From a virus: DNA of 64,000 nt. The position numbers and the translations under genes were made by a program. Shown in pieces: positions 23,540 to 30,990 of this stretch. Position 1 is the first letter of the stretch. Each line of letters starts with the position of its first letter. The stretch spans positions 1 to 64,000 of the IMG/VR virus record IMGVR_UViG_3300048918_000175; one strand, given 5' to 3'. The notes beneath the pieces are model-generated. The model had not been told where the DNA came from. It searched no databases and saw only the letters and a list, made by a program, of their open reading frames with translations.

Positions 23540-23815
23540 CTAGGCCTGCTTCTGTGCCTTCAAGATCGTCCCGTCCGTCGCGACACCGCCCGCGAGATAG
23601 CGATACGTCCGACCGCGCAGTGCGAGAAACGCGGTCACGTTCGTGATCCCGTGATCTTCGGCGAAGCGTGAGATGTAACCCTTCTCCGTGCCCTTCTTGG
23701 TGAGCTTCGCGAGTTCGCGACGGCCTGCCTTCACGTCCGTCTCACTCAGCGAGCGCCACTTGCGGACCGTCTTCTTTGCCGTCGTCTTGCGCTTTGCCGT
23801 CGTCTTGGTAGCCAT
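23540..23815 (-). CDS. Basic protein with Lys/Thr/Ala-rich N terminus
   Basis: 91 residues from the ATG at 23815 (AAGGAG upstream). The first 18 residues are Lys/Thr repeats (MATKTTAKRKTTAKKTVRK), histone-tail-like; the rest (LSETDVKAGRRELAKL, RFAEDHGITNVTAFLALRGR) may be a helix-turn-helix. DNA binding is inferred. Confidence 0.65.
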   Translation of the reverse strand: MATKTTAKRKTTAKKTVRKWRSLSETDVKAGRRELAKLTKKGTEKGYISRFAEDHGITNVTAFLALRGRTYRYLAGGVATDGTILKAQKQA

Positions 23816-23879
23816 TGTCGTGTTCTCCTTGAGAAATGATTGAGTGACCTGCGATGATTTGCTACCCTTCACATTCAAC

Positions 23880-23907
23880 AAGCTACACCTTTGCTTCTTT
23901 CGGACAA
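23880..23907 (-). promoter_or_regulatory. Early-family promoter
   Basis: TTGTCC, 16 bases, TAGCTT with GGTG before it and CTCGGGC upstream. Serves 23815. Confidence 0.65.
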
Positions 23908-23917
23908 GCCCGAGTTT

Positions 23918-24130
23918 TCAGATTTCGTTTATGAGACGATCTGCCTGGGCGATCTGCTTCTTGGTCCCAGTCACAAAGATGCAGTCGTGACCGAGAAAGC
24001 ATGACGTGTGTTTCCGCGCGTCGATCCCGAGGCGCTTGAGCATGGAGAGATAGCTCTTGTAACCCGGGCCGCCTTCTGCTTCGCGCAGAATGTGAAAGCC
24101 CTTCGTGTGGTGCGCGTGTCCTTTCGGCAT
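23918..24130 (-). CDS. Small hypothetical protein
   Basis: 70 residues from the ATG at 24130. MPKGHAHHTKGFHILREAEG is His-rich; ends KQIAQADRLINEI. One base after the upstream stop, so part of that operon. Unrecognised. Confidence 0.6.
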   Translation of the reverse strand: MPKGHAHHTKGFHILREAEGGPGYKSYLSMLKRLGIDARKHTSCFLGHDCIFVTGTKKQIAQADRLINEI

Positions 24131-24131
24131 C

Positions 24132-24314
24132 TCAGTTCTCCTTTGGCACGTCGGGGCGAAAGAGCAAGATTCCGTCGCGTGTGTTCTCGTACCACGCTGG
24201 GGCAAGCTGATGCCCCATGAAGGAGACATACTGCCCGACCCAGGAGGTCTCTGCGCGTGAGTACCAGACCTCGAGCCAAACTGTCTTTGTGACCTGAATC
24301 AGTTTCTTGTTCAT
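24132..24314 (-). CDS. 60-residue hypothetical protein
   Basis: From the ATG at 24314: MNKKLIQVTKTVWLEVWYSR, then an aromatic-rich beta-type sequence. First gene after the promoter at 24343-24370. The much longer open frame upstream is shadow sequence. Confidence 0.6.
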   Translation of the reverse strand: MNKKLIQVTKTVWLEVWYSRAETSWVGQYVSFMGHQLAPAWYENTRDGILLFRPDVPKEN

Positions 24315-24342
24315 TGTCGTGTCCGATTGAGTGTCATTGAAC

Positions 24343-24370
24343 AAGATACACCGTTCACCTGACCGCGCAA
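24343..24370 (-). promoter_or_regulatory. Early-family promoter
   Basis: TTGCGC, 16 bases, TATCTT, upstream ACCTCAGGC. Serves 24314 and 24130. Confidence 0.7.
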
Positions 24371-24379
24371 GCCTGAGGT

Positions 24380-24625
24380 TTAACCCCACCAGGTGAGCGC
24401 CGATCCCACGTGACCTGAGCAGACGCGGTACCACTCCTTCCGTACAGTGTCGTATCCCAGGACCTCGACCGCATCGTCCTTGGTCCACGTGGCGACTCGA
24501 TTGAGGAATGCCTTCGTGGGTTTCCGATCCTTGCGGGCCATCCAGACCAGCTCCCCGTTGATCTTCACGCGATGACCTTTCGCGGCGAGGAGCACGATCT
24601 GCGCCTGCAGTTTCGTGAGTGTCAT
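24380..24625 (-). CDS. Hypothetical protein
   Basis: 81 residues beginning MTLTKLQAQIVLLAAKGHRV and KINGELVWM, resembling the opening of the 21204 protein. ATG overlaps the stop of the DUF6011-like gene. Confidence 0.65.
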   Translation of the reverse strand: MTLTKLQAQIVLLAAKGHRVKINGELVWMARKDRKPTKAFLNRVATWTKDDAVEVLGYDTVRKEWYRVCSGHVGSALTWWG

Positions 24626-25104
24626 ACGCGCTTTCCGCAGACGGGGCCGATCCCACGTGCAATCGACTTCGCATCGGTCAGCGTCTTGCCGCAGACGATG
24701 CAGACACCGTACTGGATCCCGAAGGCCTGAGCCTGTGCGAGTGTGAGACGCATGCCTCGGGTCAGACGTTTGATCGCCCCCATTTCGTACACGAAAGTCC
24801 AGTGGACCACCTTCCCATCTTCTGACAGACGATTGCCGCCGATTGGGGTCAGCTTCATCGCGTACAAGTTGCCCGTGGTCTTCGACTGCTGGACCTTGTA
24901 GACCTCGCCCGCGTCATCGCGGTAGATCCCAGTCTGGTCAGGCTTGTCGGGGTTCGCGGGCGTCGGCGCAGCGAGCAGCGACGAGATGAGTGCAGACGCT
25001 TCCGCCGTCGTCATGTTCTCGTTGGCGACGACCTCAACCTTCTTCTCAGCAGAGAGTCGGTCGATGAATGCGAGTTGCTTGTCGGATGCGATGTTCATGG
25101 TCAT
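24622..25104 (-). CDS. DUF6011-like protein
   Basis: 160 residues. N-terminal IASDKQLAFIDRLSAEKKVE is the short helical module common in phage and actinobacterial proteins; the C terminus GVCIVCGKTLTDAKSIARGI then GPVCGKRV is the Cys-rich DUF6011-type ending (C-x-x-C and a later Cys). Function unknown. Confidence 0.7.
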   Translation of the reverse strand: MTMNIASDKQLAFIDRLSAEKKVEVVANENMTTAEASALISSLLAAPTPANPDKPDQTGIYRDDAGEVYKVQQSKTTGNLYAMKLTPIGGNRLSEDGKVVHWTFVYEMGAIKRLTRGMRLTLAQAQAFGIQYGVCIVCGKTLTDAKSIARGIGPVCGKRV

Positions 25105-25134
25105 GTCCGGTTTGAGTTGTCCCTCACTCTGAAC

Positions 25135-25162
25135 AATCTACACCTTTCACCTTTGGACGCAA
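25135..25162 (-). promoter_or_regulatory. Early-family promoter
   Basis: TTGCGT, 16 bases, TAGATT with GGTG before it. Serves 25104. Confidence 0.7.
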
Positions 25163-25245
25163 GCCCTCCGTGAGACGTGCGTGAACCTCATTCCGACCAG
25201 GTTCCGGCGGATTGTAAGTCGTTATGGGACAATGACCTACGAGAC

Positions 25246-25291
25246 GAGGATCTGGAGCGCGTGTACTCGTATGCCTCGCGTCCAGATCCTC
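25246..25291 (-). terminator. Hairpin after the 25302 gene
   Basis: GAGGATCTGGA and TCCAGATCCTC pair over 11 bp. It adjoins the inverted repeat copy at 25293 and follows the stop of the zinc-ribbon gene. Confidence 0.6.
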
Positions 25292-25292
25292 G

Positions 25293-25313
25293 GTCCTCGT
25301 GTCACTCAGGGAG
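25293..25313 (-). repeat. Dispersed repeat, copy 3 (inverted)
   Basis: Reverse orientation, one mismatch to the CCCTCAGTGACACGAGGAC core. The TGA of the minus-strand gene lies inside it. Confidence 0.65.
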
Positions 25314-25445
25314 CCCGTCAGGAAAGAGTTCTGCGCCGCAATTCGCGCAGTTTTCCTCCTCGATCGGATACCCCGCCTCCTCCTGTGCCTCCTGAGAGTC
25401 GTCAAGCTCCCAGAGTGCGCCGCATGTTCCGCATGTGACTGTCAT
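25302..25445 (-). CDS. 47-residue zinc-ribbon protein
   Basis: MTVTCGTCGALWELDDS, an acidic linker, then ENCANCGAELF: two C-x-x-C pairs. The ATG overlaps the stop of the upstream gene (ATGA). Short, but the ribbon and the coupling support it. Confidence 0.65.
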   Translation of the reverse strand: MTVTCGTCGALWELDDSQEAQEEAGYPIEEENCANCGAELFPDGLPE

Positions 25446-25795
25446 CGTCCTGTCTCCAGGTACTTCACGATGCGAGCGCGTGCCTTCTCCCAGGACTTGT
25501 AGACCTTCTCGCGTGAGTTGATCGACACCTCGAATGCGTCTCCGAGCCGAATCTTCTCACCGGAGTTCACGAAGTCCGTAATGTCGAGACCGTCCCAGAC
25601 CCGATCCGCCGTCCGCCGAGCGACGAACGCCTGCCGATGTGAAATCGTCTCACCTGCCGCCGATTCCTTGTCGCGTCGGATCCACATCTTCTCCTTCGGA
25701 GCGCCGAGTTTCTTGATCGCCCCGAGCGATGTCCTCGACTCCGATTGCCGCGTGCACGCGAAGTTCTCGCGCTCCACCTCGTAGATGATCTTCAT
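25442..25795 (-). CDS. Hypothetical protein
   Basis: 117 residues, basic; SHRQAFVARRTADRVWDGLD and a C-terminal helix. Unrecognised. Followed by the coupled zinc-ribbon gene. Confidence 0.65.
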   Translation of the reverse strand: MKIIYEVERENFACTRQSESRTSLGAIKKLGAPKEKMWIRRDKESAAGETISHRQAFVARRTADRVWDGLDITDFVNSGEKIRLGDAFEVSINSREKVYKSWEKARARIVKYLETGR

Positions 25796-25834
25796 GATCC
25801 TGTCCGGTTTAGGTTTGTCCTGCTCACCCAGTAT

Positions 25835-25862
25835 AATCTACACCTGGGTGAGCAGAGCGCAA
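25835..25862 (-). promoter_or_regulatory. Early-family promoter
   Basis: TTGCGC, 16 bases, TAGATT with GGTG before it. Serves 25795. Confidence 0.7.
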
Positions 25863-25864
25863 GC

Positions 25865-26134
25865 CTAGAGTTTGGTGATGAGTTGCGGGGCGACGCGCCA
25901 CCGACGGCCGTCTGAGCAGTTGTCGAGGTGAATCGACTTCCGATTGACCTTGACGACAACGCCTTCGATCCGCTGTCCGCCCTTCGTGTGAAACGAGACG
26001 CGAGTCCCAGGACGGATTCCCACCGCCGCCTTCTGCGCCACCATGTCGAACGCTGTCCGAACCGCCTTGTTCACCTCTCTGAGGTCGTCGGCGTCCATTT
26101 CCATGATCGCCTTGAGCACGTCAGACGTCTTCAT
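25865..26134 (-). CDS. Hypothetical protein with SH3-like C terminus
   Basis: 89 residues. Helical N terminus (MKTSDVLKAIMEMDADDL), then PGTRVSFHTKGGQRIEGVVV, typical of an SH3/KOW-like barrel. Nucleic-acid binding possible. Part of a three-gene operon. Confidence 0.65.
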   Translation of the reverse strand: MKTSDVLKAIMEMDADDLREVNKAVRTAFDMVAQKAAVGIRPGTRVSFHTKGGQRIEGVVVKVNRKSIHLDNCSDGRRWRVAPQLITKL

Positions 26135-26340
26135 ACGAGTGCCTCCAGAGTGTCGATTGTCGTGACCATCTGATCCGCCGCCCGATCGAGGTCATGTGCG
26201 AGATGATCGAACTTCTCCGCCTTAGCCGACTCCTCCAGGGAGCGGAGCTTGACGCGAATCATCCGAATCTGCATCGCGAGGTCATGCGCGCGATCCACGA
26301 TGTGATTCCGATTCCGAAACCGCGTGACCGTGTCTGACAT
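26131..26340 (-). CDS. Small helical protein
   Basis: 69 residues from the ATG at 26340 (TAATG overlap with the upstream gene). Mostly amphipathic helix (AMQIRMIRVKLRSLEESAKA). Unrecognised. Confidence 0.6.
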   Translation of the reverse strand: MSDTVTRFRNRNHIVDRAHDLAMQIRMIRVKLRSLEESAKAEKFDHLAHDLDRAADQMVTTIDTLEALV

Positions 26341-26555
26341 TAGAAGGCCTCCAGAGCGAGAGAGTCGAGTTCCACCCATGCCTCGATGAGCGGAGCGAAT
26401 GCGAGCAGAGCATCTTCCAGCGTCTGAGCGGAACCGAACACCGCCGCGATTTCGGCATCCGAGTAGCATTCAATCAGAACATCCCACCCGCCCTCCTCGT
26501 AATGAGCGCGAGCATGAGCCTTCACTTCCTCGACCAACTGAGCGCGTATTCCCAT
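26340..26555 (-). CDS. Small acidic helical protein
   Basis: 71 residues from the ATG at 26555. MGIRAQLVEEVKAHARAHYE, acidic end. First gene after the promoter at 26591-26618. Unrecognised. Confidence 0.6.
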   Translation of the reverse strand: MGIRAQLVEEVKAHARAHYEEGGWDVLIECYSDAEIAAVFGSAQTLEDALLAFAPLIEAWVELDSLALEAF

Positions 26556-26590
26556 CGTATCCTCTCTTGAGTGATTGTCCCTCACCCAGA

Positions 26591-26618
26591 AATCTACACC
26601 TCCTGGGTGAGGACGCAA
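26591..26618 (-). promoter_or_regulatory. Early-family promoter
   Basis: TTGCGT, 16 bases, TAGATT, upstream AACCTCAGGC. Serves 26555. Confidence 0.7.
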
Positions 26619-26626
26619 GCCTGAGG

Positions 26627-26932
26627 TTACTTTCTTCCGTTCCTGAAGAGTTCCTGCACCCCGGGGATGTCAGTCAGTCGCTCGCCCCCAGGTGCAATCT
26701 GCTGCAAGAGCGCGTCAAGCTTCAGAATGTCACGACGAACGGCCCGATCCAAGGAGCGCGAGCGTTCACGCGACATACGACGATAATGCGCGGCCTCGGA
26801 ATCGGACGCAGGCTGAATTCCCGCGATGCGCACGACAGCGCCGCCGTTCAACCTGACACGCTTGTTCGACAGCATCTCGACAACTTCAAACAGCTTCCGC
26901 CCGCCGACCTTCACGATTGATCCGACTTCCAT
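26627..26932 (-). CDS. Hypothetical protein with SH3-like N terminus
   Basis: 101 residues from the ATG at 26932. MEVGSIVKVGGRKLFEVVEM is a barrel-type opening, followed by a basic helix region (RRMSRERSRSLDRAVRR). Unrecognised. Confidence 0.6.
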   Translation of the reverse strand: MEVGSIVKVGGRKLFEVVEMLSNKRVRLNGGAVVRIAGIQPASDSEAAHYRRMSRERSRSLDRAVRRDILKLDALLQQIAPGGERLTDIPGVQELFRNGRK

Positions 26933-26976
26933 TTTCTCATCTCCTGTGGGTGTCGTTTTCCCTCTCACTCCATGCA

Positions 26977-27004
26977 AATCTACACCAGAAGCAGGCAAAG
27001 TCAA
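26977..27004 (-). promoter_or_regulatory. Early promoter, TTGACT / TAGATT
   Basis: 16-base spacing, with GGTG before the -10; near-consensus -35. Serves 26932. Confidence 0.65.
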
Positions 27005-27203
27005 TCACTTTCCCTCTATAATGAAGCCTTCCTGATTCCGGTGCCTCCCAGGTTTACATAATAAGCAATATACGCACTTCCCGCGAAATAGGCATCGTAA
27101 CTCGTTATATTGCAACACTGTCCGAAGTTTACATAATATCATTTCGCCGAACCACCCGAGGACTCCGGAGTCCGGTTCCAGGTGGAAGGAAGTCCGCCGC
27201 TTC

Positions 27204-27233
27204 ATTATAACTCCGCGCGCCGATTCCTGTCAA
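27204..27233 (-). promoter_or_regulatory. Consensus sigma70-type promoter
   Basis: TTGACA, 18 bases, TATAAT on the minus strand: a perfect pair of hexamers and the strongest-looking promoter in the window. Directed into the early block with a leader of about 270 bases before 26932. Confidence 0.7.
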
Positions 27234-27730
27234 GTCCGAAAATCCAAAATTCCGAAAATTCGATGACCCCTGCTCTGCTCCAAATTCCGGTTCCAGGTTT
27301 CTCGCCTCCCCTGCTCTAGACCTGGTGGTGGAGGTGTGAGTAGAGACATAGACATGCTCTCTCCGCCTCCTGGTTGGATACGTGTTCACTCAGACATAGG
27401 CGCCCGGGGAGATCACTACCTCCCCCGTCTAGGTTTCCCGGGGACCTGCGGGGTTATCTGAACGGATAGACCCGGTCATTTACGTGTTCATACAGACCGG
27501 TTTCGACGTGGGGTCATATGGATATTTACCCACGGCTCATACAAGACCTCTTCTGGTACATTCCTCAGGAAGGCTTATCACATGGCACGATATGGAAATA
27601 CCCAGAGGGGCCGTGAACCGACGCTCTGGGTACCCATTACACAACATTTTCCTGTATCCCCGCGGAATACCTATTACACCCTGTACAGAGGGTTCCTACT
27701 ACACCTCTGTACCTTTCCCTATCACAGATC
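27234..27730. other. Non-coding, hairpin-rich region
   Basis: About 500 bases with no supportable gene on either strand. Contains inverted repeats CCGGTC/GACCGG (27472-27500), TACCCAGAG/CTCTGGGTA (27599-27632) and GTACAGAGG/CCTCTGTAC (27683-27712), and three imperfect tandem units around TTACAC and CTGTA (27630-27712). Confidence 0.55.
27683..27712 (-). terminator. Terminator-like hairpin after 27731 gene
   Basis: GTACAGAGG and CCTCTGTAC pair over 9 bp with a 12-base loop, about 20 bases past the stop on the minus strand. Confidence 0.5.
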
Positions 27731-27949
27731 CTAGAAGTCCCGCTTGGCCATCATGCGAAAGAGGTCCTCTGGGGGTGCCGTCTTGATGTTCAGGTCTACA
27801 CCTTCCTCTGTGGTAATCGTCTGGGCCTTGACCCTAGCCAGTCTCTGTAGGTCCAGACGTTCCTCATCCATTTGTTGGGTTTCCTTGCGCTTACCGGAAA
27901 CGGCCTTCGTGGTCTTCCGAATCAGGTTCTCAATTTCCTTGTCCGTCAT
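27731..27949 (-). CDS. Small charged helical protein
   Basis: 72 residues from the ATG at 27949, preferred over an ATG at 27973 because AGGAG lies just upstream of it. MTDKEIENLIRKTTKAVSGK; strongly charged and helical. Unrecognised. Confidence 0.6.
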   Translation of the reverse strand: MTDKEIENLIRKTTKAVSGKRKETQQMDEERLDLQRLARVKAQTITTEEGVDLNIKTAPPEDLFRMMAKRDF

Positions 27950-28025
27950 GCCTCTCCTGGGTTGATCCTTCATGGTCGTCTAAATAGCTCAAGCGCGTTG
28001 TCCAATCCAAATACAAGACTTACTT

Positions 28026-28367
28026 ATGACGCCTACTGACGTGGTTTCAGTGCTGGATACGCTGTACGTCTCTCGCAAACGGATCGCGTTGATCCCTACG
28101 CGCTCCTCAGGGCTCCTGATGGTGTCCGACTCACTCGCTGTCTTGCTCTCCCGGAGATCGTTCTCTGAGCGTCTGTTTCGGCGTTCTGTGAACGTTGTCG
28201 TGCTCGGGACCCTGAATACAGAACTTGTGGATCTTCTTGTCTCTGTTCGCGGAATTGCGGGGATTTACGTCACGGAGCGTGTTCCGTGGGGTCTTGCTGA
28301 TCGTCTCAAGGGAGCGCGTGTTCCTCTTCACCGGCTCGTATGGTCACCTGGGTCATTGCTCCGTTAA
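28026..28367 (+). CDS. Plus-strand hypothetical protein
   Basis: 113 residues, MTPTDVVSVLDTLYVSRKRI; the middle VNVVVLGTLNTELVDLLVSV looks like a beta-alpha unit and the sequence is balanced enough to be coding. No good ribosome site precedes the ATG. It lies in a gap between minus-strand genes where no minus-strand gene competes, which supports it. It overlaps the next plus-strand frame by 28 bases. Confidence 0.45.
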   Translation: MTPTDVVSVLDTLYVSRKRIALIPTRSSGLLMVSDSLAVLLSRRSFSERLFRRSVNVVVLGTLNTELVDLLVSVRGIAGIYVTERVPWGLADRLKGARVPLHRLVWSPGSLLR

Positions 28368-28822
28368 GAGCGGTCTTTCAGAAGCCTGACCCGGGTACTG
28401 AGATTCTTGGGGTCTTCAAGTCCGAGGAGGGGGCCGCGGCCTACATTGCCTCCCTCACCGGAACCCGTGAGGTCTCCGACGGGCGGAAGACCGTGGCCTT
28501 CTCTGAACTCAGACGCGTCCTCATGCTTGGGGAACGCAATCCAAACGCGAAAGGACTTTCGCTCCCCCACCGGGAAAAGATTTCGCAGGCCCTCAAGCAC
28601 GCTCGCCGACGGGACCCAAACCCCTTCCTGAATCGGACCCATACCGGGTCCGCTAAGATGCGCATGGCCCTCTATCAATTGACTAGACCGAAGCGGCGTT
28701 GGATCCTTGGGCCGCAAGGTCAAGAGCGTCTTGCGCCGCTTGAAGAGCCAATTCCTCTTGGCTGGGTTCCTGGGCGGCGATCCTCGCGTCTTGGGCGAAC
28801 GACACGTCAATCAGTGTCATAA
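28340..28822 (+). CDS. Plus-strand protein with NUMOD-like DNA-binding segment
   Basis: 160 residues. VFKSEEGAAAYIASLTGTRE near the start and NPNAKGLSLPHREKISQALK in the middle; the second segment resembles the short NUMOD3-type helices found in homing endonucleases. The last 45 codons overlap the minus-strand membrane protein at 28683, so the true end is unclear. Possibly a homing-endonuclease-related insertion; low certainty. Confidence 0.45.
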   Translation: MVTWVIAPLRAVFQKPDPGTEILGVFKSEEGAAAYIASLTGTREVSDGRKTVAFSELRRVLMLGERNPNAKGLSLPHREKISQALKHARRRDPNPFLNRTHTGSAKMRMALYQLTRPKRRWILGPQGQERLAPLEEPIPLGWVPGRRSSRLGRTTRQSVS

Positions 28823-28991
28823 TCGTTGCGAGGCCCGAGGCAATCGTGAGGACAATCACGAGCGGAAGCCAGAATGGGGCAAAGACCCAGGCCCATGTGA
28901 TTGTCGGATACGCCGTGAGCTTCGCGATGAGCAGAAGCCAAAAGACGATCATGTTGAGAATTGCAAACTTACCGGGAAGCGTGAGTTTCAT
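28683..28991 (-). CDS. Two-TM membrane protein with Ala/Gln-rich tail
   Basis: 102 residues from the ATG at 28991. Two membrane helices (ILNMIVFWLLLIAKLTAYP and FWLPLVIVLTIASGLATIM), then an Ala/Gln/Glu-rich tail. Converges with and overlaps the plus-strand frame above. Confidence 0.65.
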   Translation of the reverse strand: MKLTLPGKFAILNMIVFWLLLIAKLTAYPTITWAWVFAPFWLPLVIVLTIASGLATIMTLIDVSFAQDARIAAQEPSQEELALQAAQDALDLAAQGSNAASV

Positions 28992-29092
28992 TGTAGGTAC
29001 CTGTCTCCTAGTGATTGGGGTTTCGTGGACGGTGCTGTGTTTCATCTTGCCCCGAAAGTGGACGGGGATCTCTTGCTTGTCACCCCGGTAGG

Positions 29093-29452
29093 TCATTCAC
29101 CGCGCTCGACCCCGAGGTCCTTGAGCAGTTTCCGCACTGGGACACGCGACCCGTAGTCGAGGCCGAGGATGACGCGAAGATCCTGAACGGCGTTGTCAAT
29201 CACCGTATAGTGGAGTCCTGGTACAAGCGGCTCCGCGTCGATCCGATTATAGAACGAACCATCGGCAGAACTGTACATTTCATTCCGCCCCTCGGGGCCA
29301 TAGAGGCCGATATCACCCGCGATGCCGTATAAGCAGCACGGAACGGGGCCCTCTGCTGTGTACCATAAGAGTCTACCCGAACCTACGCCACCGAGTTCGT
29401 CTGCGCGGGCAACGATTCCGTCGAACTTCGCGGCTTCAAGTGTCTGTGTCAT
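29093..29452 (-). CDS. Hypothetical protein
   Basis: 119 residues. LLWYTAEGPVPCCLYGIAGD in the middle and a C-terminal helix VPVRKLLKDLGVERGE. ATG overlaps the upstream stop. Unrecognised. Confidence 0.65.
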   Translation of the reverse strand: MTQTLEAAKFDGIVARADELGGVGSGRLLWYTAEGPVPCCLYGIAGDIGLYGPEGRNEMYSSADGSFYNRIDAEPLVPGLHYTVIDNAVQDLRVILGLDYGSRVPVRKLLKDLGVERGE

Positions 29453-29679
29453 TGGTGTGTCGAAGGCTCCAAGAAATGGTTGATGAGCGCATGAACGTCC
29501 TTGTCCAGATCACCCGAGTCGAAACCGAGCGCGTCTAGTCTCTCACGTATAGTAACGGGCTCGACCTTGTTCCGCGAGCCTTCGGTTGTCCGTTTTCTCG
29601 GAATAATGCCGCATGTGCATGTTCCGCCATAATGGCCCGAACAGTTTTTCGGATGGGATTCGCGTGTTGAGTCAATCAT
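29449..29679 (-). CDS. Small hypothetical protein
   Basis: 76 residues. N-terminal CSGHYGGTCTCG could bind a metal; the C-terminal part is helical (RLDALGFDSGDLDKDVHALI). ATGA overlaps at both ends. Confidence 0.6.
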   Translation of the reverse strand: MIDSTRESHPKNCSGHYGGTCTCGIIPRKRTTEGSRNKVEPVTIRERLDALGFDSGDLDKDVHALINHFLEPSTHQ

Positions 29680-29930
29680 CGGATAAAGGGATTAATGCCT
29701 TTTCGGAAAGGTGCCCGGGTGCTCCGTCCGTTCCACATTGCAGACGCAACGGCGTGCGCATCATTCAGGGAGAGTTCTGAGAGAATCTGAAGCATTTCGC
29801 CTCGCGTTACCGGCTCATTGAGATAATACGCGCGGAGGTCTGCTTTCCTCGTTGCCTCAAGGGCCTCGGCGTGGGCCCTCGCGGACTTCTGTCCAATGAA
29901 GTCGAGGACCTCTTCGTCATCACGAATCAT
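29676..29930 (-). CDS. Small helical hypothetical protein
   Basis: 84 residues from the ATG at 29930, which overlaps the stop of the next gene upstream. MIRDDEEVLDFIGQKSARAH; long charged helix then Arg-rich end. Unrecognised. Confidence 0.6.
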   Translation of the reverse strand: MIRDDEEVLDFIGQKSARAHAEALEATRKADLRAYYLNEPVTRGEMLQILSELSLNDAHAVASAMWNGRSTRAPFRKGINPFIR

Positions 29931-30274
29931 GCGTGGCCTCTGCAGGTTGGTGCCGTCGCTTCTTTGCGACATGTGGAGCAAGTAGGCGGGCCGAACATCG
30001 TGCAGCAGGGGAATTGGTGATCACCCCAGATGCAGTGGGTGAGCAGCATGTACCACCAATTCAACTCACGTCTCCAGCGCGGGACCTTCGGGGCGAACCT
30101 GACAGTGAACGCCAATCCAGTCTCAACTGACATGGGCTGGACTGAACAGATATCCGCCGCAAAGAGATTCGGCATTGCACGCCTCGCGAGATTCACGAGG
30201 AGCGGGTCATACGTCTCCGGCGGAGAGGGTGGATCGGGAAAGCACGTCGCCTCGATCAGGTATGGGCGAATCAT
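29927..30274 (-). CDS. Cys-rich hypothetical protein
   Basis: 115 residues from the ATG at 30274. The middle is Trp-rich (RWRRELNWWYMLLTHCIWGD) and the C terminus has CCTMFGPPTCSTCRKEA, a possible zinc site. Coupled to neighbours by overlaps of four bases. Confidence 0.6.
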   Translation of the reverse strand: MIRPYLIEATCFPDPPSPPETYDPLLVNLARRAMPNLFAADICSVQPMSVETGLAFTVRFAPKVPRWRRELNWWYMLLTHCIWGDHQFPCCTMFGPPTCSTCRKEATAPTCRGHA

Positions 30275-30486
30275 GGTCTCTTGCGCATCTTCGGTGCCGG
30301 ATACCCACGGAACTTGCGGTATCCCGAGGCCTTCGTGTGGACAACGAGGGCACACTTTGAACAGACATGGACAGAGTTCTTCTTGATCCCCGCGTACGGT
30401 CCGGGAAAGTGGTGCTTGCAGGCTTTCTGCTTTGCTTCCCGTTCATTCATCTTGGCTACGTCTGAATACATTCCGCATTCTCCCAT
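30271..30486 (-). CDS. Small putative zinc-binding protein
   Basis: 71 residues from the ATG at 30486 (AGGA nine bases upstream); ATGs at 30471 and 30450 are alternatives. HVCSKCALVVHTK together with ACKHHF suggests a zinc ribbon. Unrecognised. Confidence 0.55.
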   Translation of the reverse strand: MGECGMYSDVAKMNEREAKQKACKHHFPGPYAGIKKNSVHVCSKCALVVHTKASGYRKFRGYPAPKMRKRP

Positions 30487-30779
30487 TCTGATTTTCCTAG
30501 ACCACACTTGAAACAAGTGCCCGCGCCTTCGTACCTCTGGTGCATCTGTTTTAGTTTGCCGAGGGGCGGCGCGGGCACATAGTCAGGATTCTTCTCGGCG
30601 AACACCTCGTCCAGCAGATTGTCAAGTACCTTTCGGCACTGAGCCTTCGCGGCCGTCGCGCGGTCGATATCGTGCTCCCTCCAGCCAGGAGCCTGATAGT
30701 CCGAATAGGCTTTCGTCAACCGCGCCTGTGCGGCAGCGTAATTGCTGATGGCCGCTTCCAGTTTAGCGCGTGTGACCAT
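30456..30779 (-). CDS. Helical protein with C-terminal Cys pair
   Basis: 107 residues. Ala-rich helix (LEAAISNYAAAQARLTKAYS), then a C-terminal GTCFKCGLGKSEWENAECIQ, like the ending of many small phage proteins (a C-x-x-C zinc knuckle). Overlaps neighbours slightly. Confidence 0.6.
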   Translation of the reverse strand: MVTRAKLEAAISNYAAAQARLTKAYSDYQAPGWREHDIDRATAAKAQCRKVLDNLLDEVFAEKNPDYVPAPPLGKLKQMHQRYEGAGTCFKCGLGKSEWENAECIQT

Positions 30780-30990
30780 TCAATGCTCGGAAGATTGAAT
30801 CGTTGATGCGGTCTGTTTCTCGGTTGTACTTTTCCCAATACACCCGCTTTTCTTCGTTGCGGATGTACTCCTTTCGCGCGCGGCACACAGGATCCCTTTC
30901 ACACATATCCGCTTTATAGACAAGAACCCAGAGGGCAATAATGATCGCGCCGAGTACAAAGCAAGAGATTTTCGCAAGTTTCTCACTCAT
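30763..30990 (-). CDS. Single-pass membrane protein
   Basis: 75 residues. N-terminal helix ISCFVLGAIIIALWVLVY followed by CERDPVCRARKEYIRNEE and a charged tail. The two Cys just after the helix could form a periplasmic disulfide. Unrecognised. Confidence 0.6.
   Translation of the reverse strand: MSEKLAKISCFVLGAIIIALWVLVYKADMCERDPVCRARKEYIRNEEKRVYWEKYNRETDRINDSIFRALNGHTR

Noticed and set aside
27005-27205. Minus-strand frame with CVYCLLC
   Set aside because: Its ATG lies inside the -10 element of the consensus promoter at 27204-27233 and no ribosome site is present.
28364-28810. 148-codon minus-strand frame
   Set aside because: It is Arg/Pro/Gly-rich and opposite the better plus-strand frame; no motif.
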